Shown piece by piece: positions 34,280 to 43,707 of a DNA stretch of 64,000 bases. The notes below the pieces were generated by a model that did not search any database, was not told the origin of the DNA, and was given only the letters and a program-made list of their open reading frames with translations. Made by a program: the position numbers and the translations under genes. Source of the DNA: Tunturibacter psychrotolerans (GTDB lineage Bacteria; Acidobacteriota; Terriglobia; Terriglobales; Acidobacteriaceae); assembly GCF_040359615.1 (NCBI RefSeq), contig NZ_CP132942.1:2480001-2544000 (forward strand), read 5' to 3'. How positions within the stretch are numbered: position 1 is the stretch's first letter; each line of letters opens with the position of its first letter.

Positions 34280-35599
34280 TCAAGTTACAGGGCTGGAGCG
34301 TGTAGCAGATTGAAAGAGATAGACCGCTAGGATGGTCATCAGGGGCTCGAGCGGATGGCGAAAGCGGGCCTGAACAGTAACAAAGTAATAAGTAAGTGGG
34401 AGAAGCACGAAGGCCCAGGCAAAGAGGTTGGCACCTGGGATCCTTTGCTTTAGCGCAAGCGCAAGTCCGAGAAGTGCAGCGAAACTCACGAAGCTGTAGT
34501 TGAGAACACGGAAAGCTTCGTTCAGGACCCCTTTTTCGACCGGCTTGGGGACGCTGACCCAGTAGAAGTAGAAGCGCTTCAGGGCAAGCTCGAAGAAACG
34601 CAGTTTGTGAGTACGGATGTGTTCGCGCGCAAGCTCGCCTTCACGCCGGACGTAGGCATACTCGCCCATACTCTTGTATTCGAGATAATCGGGGCAAACA
34701 TCGCAGACAGGCACCCGAGTACCAACGGTGAATCCGTTATAGGAGTCAAGCACGGAGTCGTGCAGCTCCGCGCCCAGGTTTCCGCGAATCGGAATGAACG
34801 CGTGAAAGACCTTCTCATTTCGCACCATCCACGGGATGAGGCAGGCGAGGAAAATAATTGCGGCAAGGATTGATTTGCCGATGGCAGGACTGAGTGCACC
34901 CTTTTCCTTTGCAACCCCCAGCAACATCCAGACGCCACAGACTGGAAGAAAGAGAAGAATCGTCGAGTTGAGTAAAGCAATCATGCCCCAGAACAGCCCA
35001 AAGAGCGACCACCGAAGAAGAGTCTGAGGATTAGCCCCCGGATGGTCTTCCCCGATGCTTCGCACACGCAGGGCAAGAACAATGACAGCCGAGAACAGAA
35101 ACGCCGTAAGGGCCATGTCCCAAACCCAGTGAACCGCATATTGCATCGCCGCAGGATAGAGAGCCCAGAGCCACGCCGACCAAATGGCGATCTTATGTGC
35201 TCGACCGCTAGTCTGAAAACATCTGGCAGCGATCTCATAAATCAGAAGGGAAGTCGCAGCAGAGAAGATGCTGTTGATACTAAGGATCACCCAAGCTGAC
35301 TTCGCCGTGTAGACACCGAACACCTTGAAGACGCCAGCAAGCAACAGCGGATACAGGGGCGGTACCCACGCGGTCGGTCCGGAGTGACCCGTGAAGGGGT
35401 CCGCGTAGCCGAAGCCAGTCACCAGCGCGCGCGCGATGCGTCCCATCTCCCAGCCGAACTGCAGGTGATCTTCCGAGACGCGAATGCGATAAGTGTGGGC
35501 CAACGTAATATAAGCGACGCGAATCAGCGACCCGATCCAGAAGATAGACCACGGCGCGCGAAAGGAAGAATTTTTCTCCTGGTCATGAAAACCTGTCAT
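34280..35599 (-). CDS. GT-C-type membrane glycosyltransferase
   Basis: 439 residues with about ten membrane helices. The first outside loop has the acidic pair expected of polyprenyl-phosphate-sugar-using GT-C enzymes (RVSEDHLQFGWEMGRI), followed by YPLLLAGVFKVFG and LWALYPAAMQYAVHWVWD typical of the ArnT/PMT-like superfamily. A periplasmic region (HAFIPIRGNLGAELHDSV) lies between the later helices. It presumably moves a lipid-linked sugar onto an envelope acceptor. It lies 15 bases downstream of the methyltransferase gene on the same strand, so the two form an operon, convergent with the family 2 glycosyltransferase. Confidence 0.82.
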   Translation of the reverse strand: MTGFHDQEKNSSFRAPWSIFWIGSLIRVAYITLAHTYRIRVSEDHLQFGWEMGRIARALVTGFGYADPFTGHSGPTAWVPPLYPLLLAGVFKVFGVYTAKSAWVILSINSIFSAATSLLIYEIAARCFQTSGRAHKIAIWSAWLWALYPAAMQYAVHWVWDMALTAFLFSAVIVLALRVRSIGEDHPGANPQTLLRWSLFGLFWGMIALLNSTILLFLPVCGVWMLLGVAKEKGALSPAIGKSILAAIIFLACLIPWMVRNEKVFHAFIPIRGNLGAELHDSVLDSYNGFTVGTRVPVCDVCPDYLEYKSMGEYAYVRREGELAREHIRTHKLRFFELALKRFYFYWVSVPKPVEKGVLNEAFRVLNYSFVSFAALLGLALALKQRIPGANLFAWAFVLLPLTYYFVTVQARFRHPLEPLMTILAVYLFQSATRSSPVT

Positions 35600-35614
35600 T
35601 CGTTATTCCTGCGC

Positions 35615-36256
35615 TTAGCTGCGGCCGGCGCGAGGCTGGGCAACGACAAGCCCTCGGGGTGTAGGCAGAAAAACGACCGAGAGAAGGCCCTCCGACTCCA
35701 TCGATTTCGCCGCGTCACGGACGACCTTGTGGTGCGAACTGGCGTCATGCATCAGGATGAGGCCGTCCGGGTTGATCTGAGGAAGGAAGCGTTTGACCTC
35801 TTGTTCGCGAATCGGCATATCGGAGTCGGAGAAAAAAAGATCAATGCGGCCATTGACCTTCATCTCGAGGCTGGACTCATTGCGGAGCTCAACCCACGGC
35901 CTGAGCGGAGACGCTTCGAGACGTTCTTTTGCGCGCGCATAGACGACCGGGTCGAACTCGCAGCTGATAACCTTGCCGAAGCCGTTGCGCTCGAGACCCC
36001 TCGCGATCCATTCGGTGGAAACTCCGAGAAAAGAGCCAGTTTCAACGACCAGGCGCGGCTTAATGGTTGTCACAAGCGTCGCAAGGAATTCAAGAACCTC
36101 GAGTTCGGCAGTCATCGAATCGATCATGCTCCAATGCTCGGGATGGGGGCATTCTGGAGTGGCGCGGTGCGATTCAGGTTGAAGTGTACCGGCGGCGCGA
36201 TCATGCTGGAGCATGACCTTATGTTCCTGTTTTAGTTTCTTACTGAATAATCCCAT
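35615..36256 (-). CDS. Class I SAM-dependent methyltransferase
   Basis: 213 residues. SAM-binding motif I is LVVETGSFLGVSTEWIARGL, followed by ISCEFDPVVYARAKERLE, RIDLFFSDSDMPIRE and GLILMHDASSHHKVV, a layout of the Methyltransf_24/CmcI-like O-methyltransferases. It has no signal peptide and a very basic N-terminus (MGLFSKKLKQEHK). It is the first gene of a leftward pair with a GT-C glycosyltransferase, which suggests methylation of an envelope sugar or its precursor. The acceptor is unknown. Confidence 0.82.
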   Translation of the reverse strand: MGLFSKKLKQEHKVMLQHDRAAGTLQPESHRATPECPHPEHWSMIDSMTAELEVLEFLATLVTTIKPRLVVETGSFLGVSTEWIARGLERNGFGKVISCEFDPVVYARAKERLEASPLRPWVELRNESSLEMKVNGRIDLFFSDSDMPIREQEVKRFLPQINPDGLILMHDASSHHKVVRDAAKSMESEGLLSVVFLPTPRGLVVAQPRAGRS

Positions 36257-36486
36257 GCAAAACTCCTAATCTTCCATTATGAGGGATATCGATGGACCGC
36301 GGAGTCCGCGCCAGATATGGCGGGGAATTCCACCTGATCTGCGAAATATATCGCTCGTCTGACGAAACGCTCCACGAAATGAAAAAAATGTAGATAATGG
36401 CGAACGAGTGAACTGCTGTAGTCCCGATCGCGTTGGCCCTCGAACGAGCAAGTCAAACCGAACGGCAACCGGGAGAAAAGAGCTGC

Positions 36487-37296
36487 ATGAGCAAGACGTT
36501 TGTGGGGCAACTGATATCAGAAGCAATGGCGATGTTTATTGTCATTGCGTTCGGCGACTCGGTCGCGGCAATGTACACGCTCTATAGCCCGAGCCCCTAC
36601 CAGCAGGCGTATTGGGGAGTCTGCATCGCGTGGGGATTGGCCGTCACGATATCGATCTACACAACCGCGTCGGTGAGTGGCTGCCACGGCAATCCGGCGG
36701 TTACACTCGCGCTCGCGGTATATCGTGGATTCTCCTGGCGCAAGGTGCTTCCATATTGTCTCGCGCAAATTACCGGAGCCTTTCTCGGCGCAGGCGTTGT
36801 GTATACGCTGTTCGCCCCCGTAATCGACAACTTCAACTTGACCAACCATCTCACCCGAGCCGCCGGTGGCGCTGCGGGGGTCTTTTTCACACACCCCGGC
36901 CTCGCAGTTACGCCGATGCATGCCTTTGGCGACGAGATCATTCTCACCGCATTCCTGATCTTCGGTATCTTCGCGATCACCGAACAGTACAACGAGATGG
37001 CCCCGGGCGCCAACTTCGGAGCATTGATGATCGGCTTCCTGGTCGCTCTCATTGGCGCATCGATGGGCTATCTGGAGGCATGGGCTCTGAATCCCGCGCG
37101 CGACTTTGGACCCAGGCTGTTCTGCTTTCTTGCTGGCTGGGGTCCCGCAGCGCTGCCTTCGCCACAGAGCTACTGGTGGATACCTATTGTCGCACCGCTG
37201 TTAGGCGCAATCGTTGGGGGCGGAGCCTATCAAACTCTTATCCGGCCCTTCTTGCCGGCCCGAGAAAAAGCCCTGCTCGAAGCAGCGAAGGCGTAG
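36487..37296 (+). CDS. glpF: Glycerol facilitator / aquaglyceroporin
   Basis: 269 residues from the ATG at 36487; an 18-codon upstream extension of the frame is not convincing. Six membrane spans carry the two MIP signature loops, CHGNPAVTLAL (first NPA) and LNPARDFGPRLF (second NPA with the Asp found in glycerol-conducting members). It lets glycerol diffuse through the inner membrane. glpK follows after 52 bases, and glpD is coupled to glpK, so the three form a glycerol-use operon. A candidate -10 element (TAGATAAT, 36391-36398) lies upstream. Confidence 0.9.
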   Translation: MSKTFVGQLISEAMAMFIVIAFGDSVAAMYTLYSPSPYQQAYWGVCIAWGLAVTISIYTTASVSGCHGNPAVTLALAVYRGFSWRKVLPYCLAQITGAFLGAGVVYTLFAPVIDNFNLTNHLTRAAGGAAGVFFTHPGLAVTPMHAFGDEIILTAFLIFGIFAITEQYNEMAPGANFGALMIGFLVALIGASMGYLEAWALNPARDFGPRLFCFLAGWGPAALPSPQSYWWIPIVAPLLGAIVGGGAYQTLIRPFLPAREKALLEAAKA

Positions 37297-37348
37297 TGTT
37301 CGACGCAAATAAATCATCTTTCAAGTCCTGAGCATCTAAGGAGACAAG

Positions 37349-38845
37349 ATGAAGTACGTACTCTCGCTTGACCAAGGAACGACGAGTTCCCGCGCCATCC
37401 TTTTCGACCATGACGGGCAAATCGCGGGGACTGCTTCGCACGAATTTCCGCAGATCTACCCCAACAGTGGTTGGGTTGAACACGATCCCTTCGACATTCT
37501 CACCTCGCAGCTCAGTTCAGCAGTCGAAGTACTAGGCAAAGCGGTGGTCCGTCCGCGAGACGTAATCTCGCTCGGTATCACCAACCAGCGGGAGACTACG
37601 ATCATATGGGACCGCGAGACGGGCAAGCCCGTTTACAACGCTATCGTCTGGCAGGACAGCCGTACTGGTGCCCTGATGAAAAGACTCGCCAACGATGGCG
37701 TTGAAGAGACCGTTCGTCAGAAGACCGGACTTCTGTTGAGCCCGTACTTCTCCGCAAGTAAGGTCGCATGGATTCTCGAGAACGTCGCCGGAGCGCGCTC
37801 TCGGGCCGAGGCAGGAAAACTGGCCTTCGGGACCGTCGATAGCTGGCTTGTGTGGAATCTGACCAGCGGAAAGCGGCACATTACGGATCGCACAAACGCT
37901 TCGCGCACTCTGCTCTACAACATCGTTGAAGACCGATGGGACGACGATCTGCTGAAGCTCTTCAACATTCCGAAAAGTCTTTTGCCCGAAGTCGTCTGGT
38001 CTAACGAAGAGGTCGGACAGGTGACAACCTCGCTTGGCCTTGGCGAAGTGGAGATCACGGGCATCGCAGGGGATCAGCAATCGGCGCTGTTCGGACAACT
38101 CTGCGTCTCTCCCGGCGACGCGAAAAACACCTACGGGACGGGTTGTTTTTTGCTGCAGCACGCGGGCGGCAGTTTTACGCTTTCAAGCCACCGTTTGATC
38201 ACAACGCTGGCATGCAGCACGGAAAGAAAACTTGCCTACGCCCTCGAAGGCAGCATCTTCATCGGCGGAGCTGTGGTGCAGTGGCTTCGGGACAACATGA
38301 AGTTTTTCCGCAGGTCGTCCGAGGTCGAGGCAATTGCCGCCTCAGTGCCCGATTCCGATGGCGTGGTCTTCGTCCCTGCGTTTACAGGTCTTGGCGCTCC
38401 ATACTGGGATGCGCAGGCAAGAGGTCTGATCATCGGTCTACAACGAGGCACTCAAATCGCCCATATCGCCCGGGCGGCAATAGAGAGCATTGCCTTTCAG
38501 GTTGCGGACGTTCTTCAGGTAATGGACTCCGATACAAAAGATCCATTCACCGAACTTCGTGTCGACGGAGGCGCCGCCGCCAACGACGATCTAATGCAAT
38601 TTCAGGCAGACCTGCTGGGCGTACCGGTTCGCCGTCCTGCTGTCCTCGAAACTACTGCCCTCGGCGCCGCCTATCTAGCCGGTCTCTCCAGCGGATTCTG
38701 GAGTAGCATCGACGAGTTGAAGGCACATCGCAAAGCTGACACCATCTTCGAGCCAAAGACAGACAAAAAACAGATGCAAAAGCTACAGGAGAATTGGAGA
38801 GAAGCCGTCGAACGTTCTCGCCATTGGAACAAGGAGAGCAAATGA
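37349..38845 (+). CDS. glpK: Glycerol kinase
   Basis: 498 residues, the usual length. It phosphorylates glycerol to sn-glycerol 3-phosphate with ATP. FGGY motifs: LDQGTTSSRAILFDHDG at the N-terminus, GITNQRETTIIWDR and YNAIVWQDSRT for glycerol binding, GDQQSALFGQLC and NTYGTGCFLLQHAG, and RVDGGAAANDDLMQFQADLL near the C-terminus. AAGGAG lies ahead of the start. It shares ATGA with glpD downstream, so the two are translationally coupled. Confidence 0.97.
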   Translation: MKYVLSLDQGTTSSRAILFDHDGQIAGTASHEFPQIYPNSGWVEHDPFDILTSQLSSAVEVLGKAVVRPRDVISLGITNQRETTIIWDRETGKPVYNAIVWQDSRTGALMKRLANDGVEETVRQKTGLLLSPYFSASKVAWILENVAGARSRAEAGKLAFGTVDSWLVWNLTSGKRHITDRTNASRTLLYNIVEDRWDDDLLKLFNIPKSLLPEVVWSNEEVGQVTTSLGLGEVEITGIAGDQQSALFGQLCVSPGDAKNTYGTGCFLLQHAGGSFTLSSHRLITTLACSTERKLAYALEGSIFIGGAVVQWLRDNMKFFRRSSEVEAIAASVPDSDGVVFVPAFTGLGAPYWDAQARGLIIGLQRGTQIAHIARAAIESIAFQVADVLQVMDSDTKDPFTELRVDGGAAANDDLMQFQADLLGVPVRRPAVLETTALGAAYLAGLSSGFWSSIDELKAHRKADTIFEPKTDKKQMQKLQENWREAVERSRHWNKESK

Positions 38846-40449
38846 ATCGCGATGATATGGTGGCTCGTGTACGCAATCGGAAAGAACCGTGGGACATTGT
38901 CGTGATCGGAGGAGGAGCGACGGGTGCCGGAGTTGCCGTCGACGCAGCGTCACGTGGCTACGATGTACTGCTCCTGGAGCGTGAAGACTTCGGCAAAGGG
39001 ACCTCCAGCCGTGCCACAAAGCTGGTTCACGGTGGTGTCCGCTATCTCGAGCAGGGAAACGTCTCGCTCGTGATGGAGGCCCTAAAAGAGCGGGGGATTC
39101 TCCTCCGAAATGCTCCGCACATCGTGAAGGACCTAAAATTCATCGTCCCAAACTATTCATGGTGGGAAGCTCCCTTCTACGGAATCGGGATGAAAGTGTA
39201 CGACTTCCTCGCAGGCAAATACAGCTTTGGTGCATCCAAAGTGCTCTCTCTCGAAGAGACGCTGAAGCTGCTGCCAACGATCCGTCAGGACGGCCTGCGC
39301 GGTGGTGTGATGTATCACGATGGGCAGTTTGATGACACACGCCTGCTGATCAATCTGATGACGACCGCCGCCGAACACGGGGCGACCCTGTTGAACTATG
39401 CAGGTGTCGTTGAGTTGAAGAAGGATGATGGTGGCTTCATTCAAGGGGTAGCTGCGATTGATGGCGAAAGCGGAGAGCGTTTTGAAATCGCGGCCCGTTC
39501 AGTGGTGAATGCGACAGGCATCTTCACCGACGAAATCCGTCGACTCGCCGAGCCGACGGTCCAACAGATGATGGTTCCCAGCCAGGGCATTCATCTCGTG
39601 TTCGACCGCTCTTTCTTAGTCGGCGACACGGCGCTTCTCGTGCCTCAGACCGATGATGGCCGTGTCCTGTTCGCCGTTCCCTGGCACAACCGAACTCTAG
39701 TCGGCACTACCGACACACCGATCGAATCGGTCTCCTATGAACCGCTCCCCTTCGAAGAAGAAATCGAATTCGTCCTCGAGACCGCCGGTCGCTATCTTAG
39801 CCACAAGCCCACCCGCGAAGATATTCTCAGCGTATATGTAGGAATCCGGCCGCTGGTCAAGGCCGCCGGAGCCGGCGATGGAAAAACCTCCTCTCTCTCG
39901 CGCGACTACACGATTCACATTGACCACTCCGGTCTTCTCACGATCGTTGGAGGCAAGTGGACTACCTATCGGCATATGGCAGAGGATTGCGTCGACCATG
40001 CCACCACCCTTGGCCGACTTGAGGAGAAACCCTGTGTCACGGCTACCATGCACATTCACGGCTACCATCAACACCCTGAAGAACTCGGAAGTCTATCCGT
40101 GTATGGTGCAGATGCTGCAGCGATTCAACAACTGTCCAAAGAGAATCCTGAACTCGCCAAACCCCTGCATTCTGATCTGCCCTACATTGCGGCAGAGGTC
40201 GTCTGGGCCGCACGCAACGAGATGTCTCGCACCCTGGATGACGCTTTGGCGCGGCGCACTCGTGCTCTCCTGTTGAACGCACGCGCTGCAATCCAGGTAG
40301 CGCCTGTGGTCGCGTCTCTACTCGCCACGGAACTCGGAAAGGACGCCACGTGGGCCGCGGAGCAGGTGAAAATCTTTAGCGCGATGGCCGCTCAGTACAT
40401 ACCACAGGGTACAAAATATCCGGCCATCCGCCCTTTGGTCTCAGCTTAG
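38842..40449 (+). CDS. glpD: Aerobic glycerol-3-phosphate dehydrogenase
   Basis: 535 residues from the ATG at 38842, which overlaps the glpK stop (ATGA) and follows AAGGAGAG. The FAD-binding N-terminus reads DIVVIGGGATGAGVAVDAAS and TSSRATKLVHGGVRYLE; the DAO fold continues with VPSQGIHLVFDRSF, VPWHNRTLVGTTDTP and YVGIRPLVKAAG. The C-terminal DAO_C domain includes AARNEMSRTLDDALARRTRALL. It oxidises glycerol 3-phosphate to dihydroxyacetone phosphate and passes electrons to the quinone pool at the membrane. Last gene of the glpFKD operon. Confidence 0.96.
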   Translation: MNRDDMVARVRNRKEPWDIVVIGGGATGAGVAVDAASRGYDVLLLEREDFGKGTSSRATKLVHGGVRYLEQGNVSLVMEALKERGILLRNAPHIVKDLKFIVPNYSWWEAPFYGIGMKVYDFLAGKYSFGASKVLSLEETLKLLPTIRQDGLRGGVMYHDGQFDDTRLLINLMTTAAEHGATLLNYAGVVELKKDDGGFIQGVAAIDGESGERFEIAARSVVNATGIFTDEIRRLAEPTVQQMMVPSQGIHLVFDRSFLVGDTALLVPQTDDGRVLFAVPWHNRTLVGTTDTPIESVSYEPLPFEEEIEFVLETAGRYLSHKPTREDILSVYVGIRPLVKAAGAGDGKTSSLSRDYTIHIDHSGLLTIVGGKWTTYRHMAEDCVDHATTLGRLEEKPCVTATMHIHGYHQHPEELGSLSVYGADAAAIQQLSKENPELAKPLHSDLPYIAAEVVWAARNEMSRTLDDALARRTRALLLNARAAIQVAPVVASLLATELGKDATWAAEQVKIFSAMAAQYIPQGTKYPAIRPLVSA

Positions 40450-40614
40450 TAATTTCAGGCTTCCCTTGACGCTCGTACCGACATTTCAAATGTTGAGTAA
40501 GGATTTATATCTGGACGTAAGTATCTTATTTTGATGTAGATAAATGCCTCCGCACACTTGGAGCGGCTGGAGAGGTTAGCCGATGATTGCAGAGATTTAG
40601 AAGGAGCCCAACCA

Positions 40615-41604
40615 TTGTTTCAGCCCCAAACTTATGCGGTTGCTCTTTCGTTGATGCTCGTCACAATGGTCTGCTGGGGTTCGTGGGCCAACACAATGAA
40701 ATTGTGTCCGGGCTACCGGTTCCAACTCTTCTACTGGGACTATGTGATCGGGTTGATCCTGGCCGCACTGATTTGGGGCTTTACGCTGGGAAGTATGGGA
40801 GGCGTCGGCAGGCCCTTCGTCGCCGACCTACTGGCTGCGGATTCCTCCCACATCGCGCTTGCGGTGACCGGAGGGATTCTCTTTAATGTTGCCAATTTGC
40901 TGCTGGTCGCCGCCATTGAGATCGCCGGTCTGGCCGTTGCATTTCCCGTTGGAATCGGGCTTGCACTTGTTGTAGGGGCTATCAGCAGTTACATCATTTC
41001 GCCAAGCGGCAATGCGTTGATGCTCTTTGGCGGCATCGCGCTCGTCGTGGGAGCGATTGTTCTTGACGCGATGGCGTACCGGATGCGCGAGACGGAGAGG
41101 AGATCACTGAGCATGCGCGGGTTCATCATCTGCGTGGCTGCGGGCCTCTTGATGGGGAGCTTCTATCCCTTTGTCTCACGATCCATGTTGGGCGAGGGCG
41201 CTCCTGGCCCCTATGCTGTGGCCATCTTCTTCACGATCGGCGTAGCGCTTTGCGCGGTTCCCTTCAACTACCTATTGATGCGCAAACCGCTGGATAAAAG
41301 CGAGCCGGTTTCGATGAGTGGGTACTCTGCGGCGCGCGGATCGTGGCATCTTTGGGGGATCCTCGGCGGAGTGATCTGGTGTACGGGTGCAACCTTCAAC
41401 TTTGTGGCGTCGCGTGCACATATCGTAGGGCCAGCGGTTTCTTATTCGATCGGTCAGGGGGCAACTATGATCTCTGCCGCTTGGGGAGTATTCATCTGGA
41501 AGGAATTTGCAACCGCGCCCGCTCGAGCCAAAACATACTTGTTTTGGATGTTTGTTCTGTTCCTCTGCGGATTGAGTGCGATTGCGCTCGCTCCTATTTA
41601 TTGA
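40615..41604 (+). CDS. GRP/RbsU-type sugar permease (DMT superfamily)
   Basis: 329 residues from a TTG at 40615 with AAGGAG upstream; the frame is open for another 19 codons. Ten hydrophobic spans are visible, with TMVCWGSWANTMKL at the start, VAFPVGIGLALVVGA in the fourth span and SYSIGQGATMISAAWGVFIWKEF in the ninth. This is the pattern of the glucose/ribose porter family (GlcU, RbsU). The ribokinase gene follows after 25 bases, so ribose or a related sugar is the likely substrate. Confidence 0.8.
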   Translation: MFQPQTYAVALSLMLVTMVCWGSWANTMKLCPGYRFQLFYWDYVIGLILAALIWGFTLGSMGGVGRPFVADLLAADSSHIALAVTGGILFNVANLLLVAAIEIAGLAVAFPVGIGLALVVGAISSYIISPSGNALMLFGGIALVVGAIVLDAMAYRMRETERRSLSMRGFIICVAAGLLMGSFYPFVSRSMLGEGAPGPYAVAIFFTIGVALCAVPFNYLLMRKPLDKSEPVSMSGYSAARGSWHLWGILGGVIWCTGATFNFVASRAHIVGPAVSYSIGQGATMISAAWGVFIWKEFATAPARAKTYLFWMFVLFLCGLSAIALAPIY

Positions 41605-41629
41605 TCGTGTTTACGAGCTTAGGAGGTCT

Positions 41630-42574
41630 ATGTCCGTTGAAAAGAGGGGAGTAGTCGTGGTGGGGAGCATCAACATGGATCTCGTCGCGTACACAGCGCG
41701 GATTCCCACCGAGGGAGAGACCGTCATCGGAACATCCTTCCAGACTCATCACGGAGGGAAAGGGGCAAATCAAGCGGTTGCTGTAGCGCGTCTGGGGTCT
41801 CCGGTCGCGATGATTGGACGAATCGGAGATGATGTCTTCGGTGTGCAGCTGAGGGAGCACCTAGAAGATGCGGGCGTGAATGTCGACGGTGTCTCGACTT
41901 CTCGATGCAGCTCGGGTGTTGCCGTGATCGTAGTGTCTGAAGCGGGGGAGAACTGCATCGTGATCACCCCGGGCGCAAATGCACTGCTGACGCCTGAAGA
42001 TTTGGATGCGAACATCGAGGTCCTGAGAGGCGCCGGGATCGTGCTGACTCAATTGGAGATTCCGACCGAGACAGTTCAACATCTGGCGACGATCTGCGAG
42101 CGTGAGGGCGTGCCGCTGATTCTCGATCCGGCGCCTGCGACGCAATTGCCAGAAGGACTTCTCGACAAGGTGGATTGGTTTACTCCGAATGAGACGGAGG
42201 CCACATTCTTCATCGGGAACGGAGCGGCCAACCTTAACGAACCTGCGGTGATGGCGCAGACTTTATTGGCCAAGGGTACTAGAGGAGTAGTCCTAAAGCT
42301 CGGATCTCGTGGCGCCTATCTTGCATCGGCCGACGGACTAGGTGCTCGCCTCGAGCCCTTCACGGTTCAGGCGGTGGATACAACGGCTGCGGGAGACGCT
42401 TTCAATGGTGCGTTCGCGACGGCTCTGCTGATGAAAAAAGATCCGGTCGAAAGCGCACGCTTCGCAACCGCTGCCGCAGCACTTTCGGTGACGCGGCCAG
42501 GAGCTCAAACCTCCATGCCGCGAATGGCCGAAGTAGAACAGATACTGGCGGTCTTCGGAGCGAACAAGTTATAG
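41630..42574 (+). CDS. rbsK: Ribokinase (PfkB family)
   Basis: 314 residues from the ATG at 41630, directly behind AGGAGG; an 18-codon upstream extension overlaps the permease gene and is rejected. PfkB motifs: GSINMDLVAYTARIPTEGET, HHGGKGANQAVAVARLG for substrate binding and VDTTAAGDAFNGAFATALL with the anion hole and catalytic Asp near the C-terminus. It phosphorylates ribose at O5 for entry into the pentose phosphate pathway. It pairs with the upstream permease as an uptake-and-trap module. Confidence 0.92.
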   Translation: MSVEKRGVVVVGSINMDLVAYTARIPTEGETVIGTSFQTHHGGKGANQAVAVARLGSPVAMIGRIGDDVFGVQLREHLEDAGVNVDGVSTSRCSSGVAVIVVSEAGENCIVITPGANALLTPEDLDANIEVLRGAGIVLTQLEIPTETVQHLATICEREGVPLILDPAPATQLPEGLLDKVDWFTPNETEATFFIGNGAANLNEPAVMAQTLLAKGTRGVVLKLGSRGAYLASADGLGARLEPFTVQAVDTTAAGDAFNGAFATALLMKKDPVESARFATAAAALSVTRPGAQTSMPRMAEVEQILAVFGANKL

Positions 42575-42727
42575 GACGAAGACAACCAGCCGGACGCAAG
42601 GTCGAGGCGTAACAGTGGATATTTTGACGAGAAGGAAGCAATCGCGTCGGTTACGACGGATCATGGTATGAACTTCACGCGCTGCAGTGTGCTCAATGGA
42701 GTTTCATCCAGCACGAAGAGATTGGGA

Positions 42728-42757
42728 GCCTAAAGAGAGCTCAAGGTCTCTTTAGGC
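42728..42757. terminator. 11-bp stem hairpin downstream of rbsK
   Basis: GCCTAAAGAGA (42728-42738) and TCTCTTTAGGC (42747-42757) are perfect reverse complements with an 8-base loop, between convergent rbsK and ssb. No U-run follows on either side, so termination is likely but not certain. Confidence 0.5.
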
Positions 42758-42760
42758 GGG

Positions 42761-42792
42761 GTGGAGAAAGGGGCTGCAACCCGCTTCTCCAC
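42761..42792. terminator. Second hairpin between rbsK and ssb
   Basis: GTGGAGAA (42761-42768) pairs with TTCTCCAC (42785-42792), with an inner GGG/CCC stem, 3 bases after the previous hairpin. Two tandem stems between convergent genes suggest a bidirectional terminator pair. Confidence 0.4.
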
Positions 42793-42856
42793 ACCTCGTC
42801 CCCCGCGTACAAGCCGTTGTATCGGAGTAAATGGACACCGAATGCAAGGTCCGATT

Positions 42857-43321
42857 CTAGAAGGGGATGTCGTCGTCAGTGATGCCTACGTCTGCGTAGT
42901 CGGGCTGGCTGGATGGGGCGCGCTGGTCGTAGCTGGCCGTGTTGGATTTGGAGTAGCCGCCGCTGGAGGCGCCTTCGCCAGCCGGTTTTCCGCCGAGGAG
43001 GGTGAGTTCGTTGACGAGGATCTCGGTCTTGTACTTCTTCTCGCCGCTGGTTTTGTCGTCCCAGGAGCGGGTCTGGATCTTGCCTTCGACGAGGATCTGC
43101 GAGCCCTTTTTGACGTAGTCGCGGACGACCTCGGCGGTGCGCTGGAAGCAGACGATATTGTGCCACTCGGTCTTGTCTGCCCAGTTGCCCTGAGCATCTT
43201 TCTGCCGGTCGGCGGTGGCCAGAGAGAAGCTGGCGACGGTCATGCCGCCGGTGGTGGAACGAATCTCGGGGTCTTTGCCGACGTTGCCGAGGAGGAAGAC
43301 TTTATTGACGCCCTTTGCCAT
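42857..43321 (-). CDS. ssb: Single-stranded DNA-binding protein
   Basis: 154 residues. The OB-fold runs from VNKVFLLGNVGKDPEIRSTTGG through FSLATADRQK, KTEWHNIVCFQRTAEVVRDYV and KGSQILVEGKIQTRSW, then a Gly/Ser-rich flexible linker and the acidic tip DDDIPF that binds partner proteins. It protects single strands in replication and repair and acts as a tetramer. It stands alone here, not next to rpsF or rpsR, between tandem hairpins and a 386-base leader region. Confidence 0.96.
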   Translation of the reverse strand: MAKGVNKVFLLGNVGKDPEIRSTTGGMTVASFSLATADRQKDAQGNWADKTEWHNIVCFQRTAEVVRDYVKKGSQILVEGKIQTRSWDDKTSGEKKYKTEILVNELTLLGGKPAGEGASSGGYSKSNTASYDQRAPSSQPDYADVGITDDDIPF

Positions 43322-43707
43322 GTGAAGAACTCCGGTGGTGTTGCTTTACGAAAGTGGTGTCGCTGCCCAAGGTGGGCTGGTTGGACTGCCTCAGGTTCGG
43401 CCCCCTGGAACGTTGTCCGCAGGGACTTCGGTGCTTAAACTCCGCTGCTTCAGATCTATGTTGCAAAGATCCAGCCGCATCTTTGCTGGCGGAAGACCAT
43501 ATCTTACACCATGAGGAGCATGGCTTTTCGATGGATTGGATTCGTTGCTGCAGATGAAGTTCGCGCATCGGGAGAGGCAGAGGTCCGGAGTTTTTCTTTT
43601 GCTGGAAGTGGACTTAACGACGGCCGCACTTGTTGATGGGAGGGGGGTTGGATGGACTATGATTGCTATCTCAACGTAGAAGACTGCAATAGTTCCGGAG
43701 GGTTTCT
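43322..43707. other. Intergenic region upstream of ssb and of the lipoprotein gene
   Basis: A divergent promoter region of 386 bases. I see no conserved RNA element, tRNA or small gene in it. The end nearest the lipoprotein gene carries GGAGGG at 43697-43702, the probable ribosome site of the GTG at 43708. Confidence 0.5.

Noticed and set aside
42761..43438. 225-codon open frame opposite ssb
   Set aside because: SSB is unambiguous on the other strand; the frame also runs through two hairpins.
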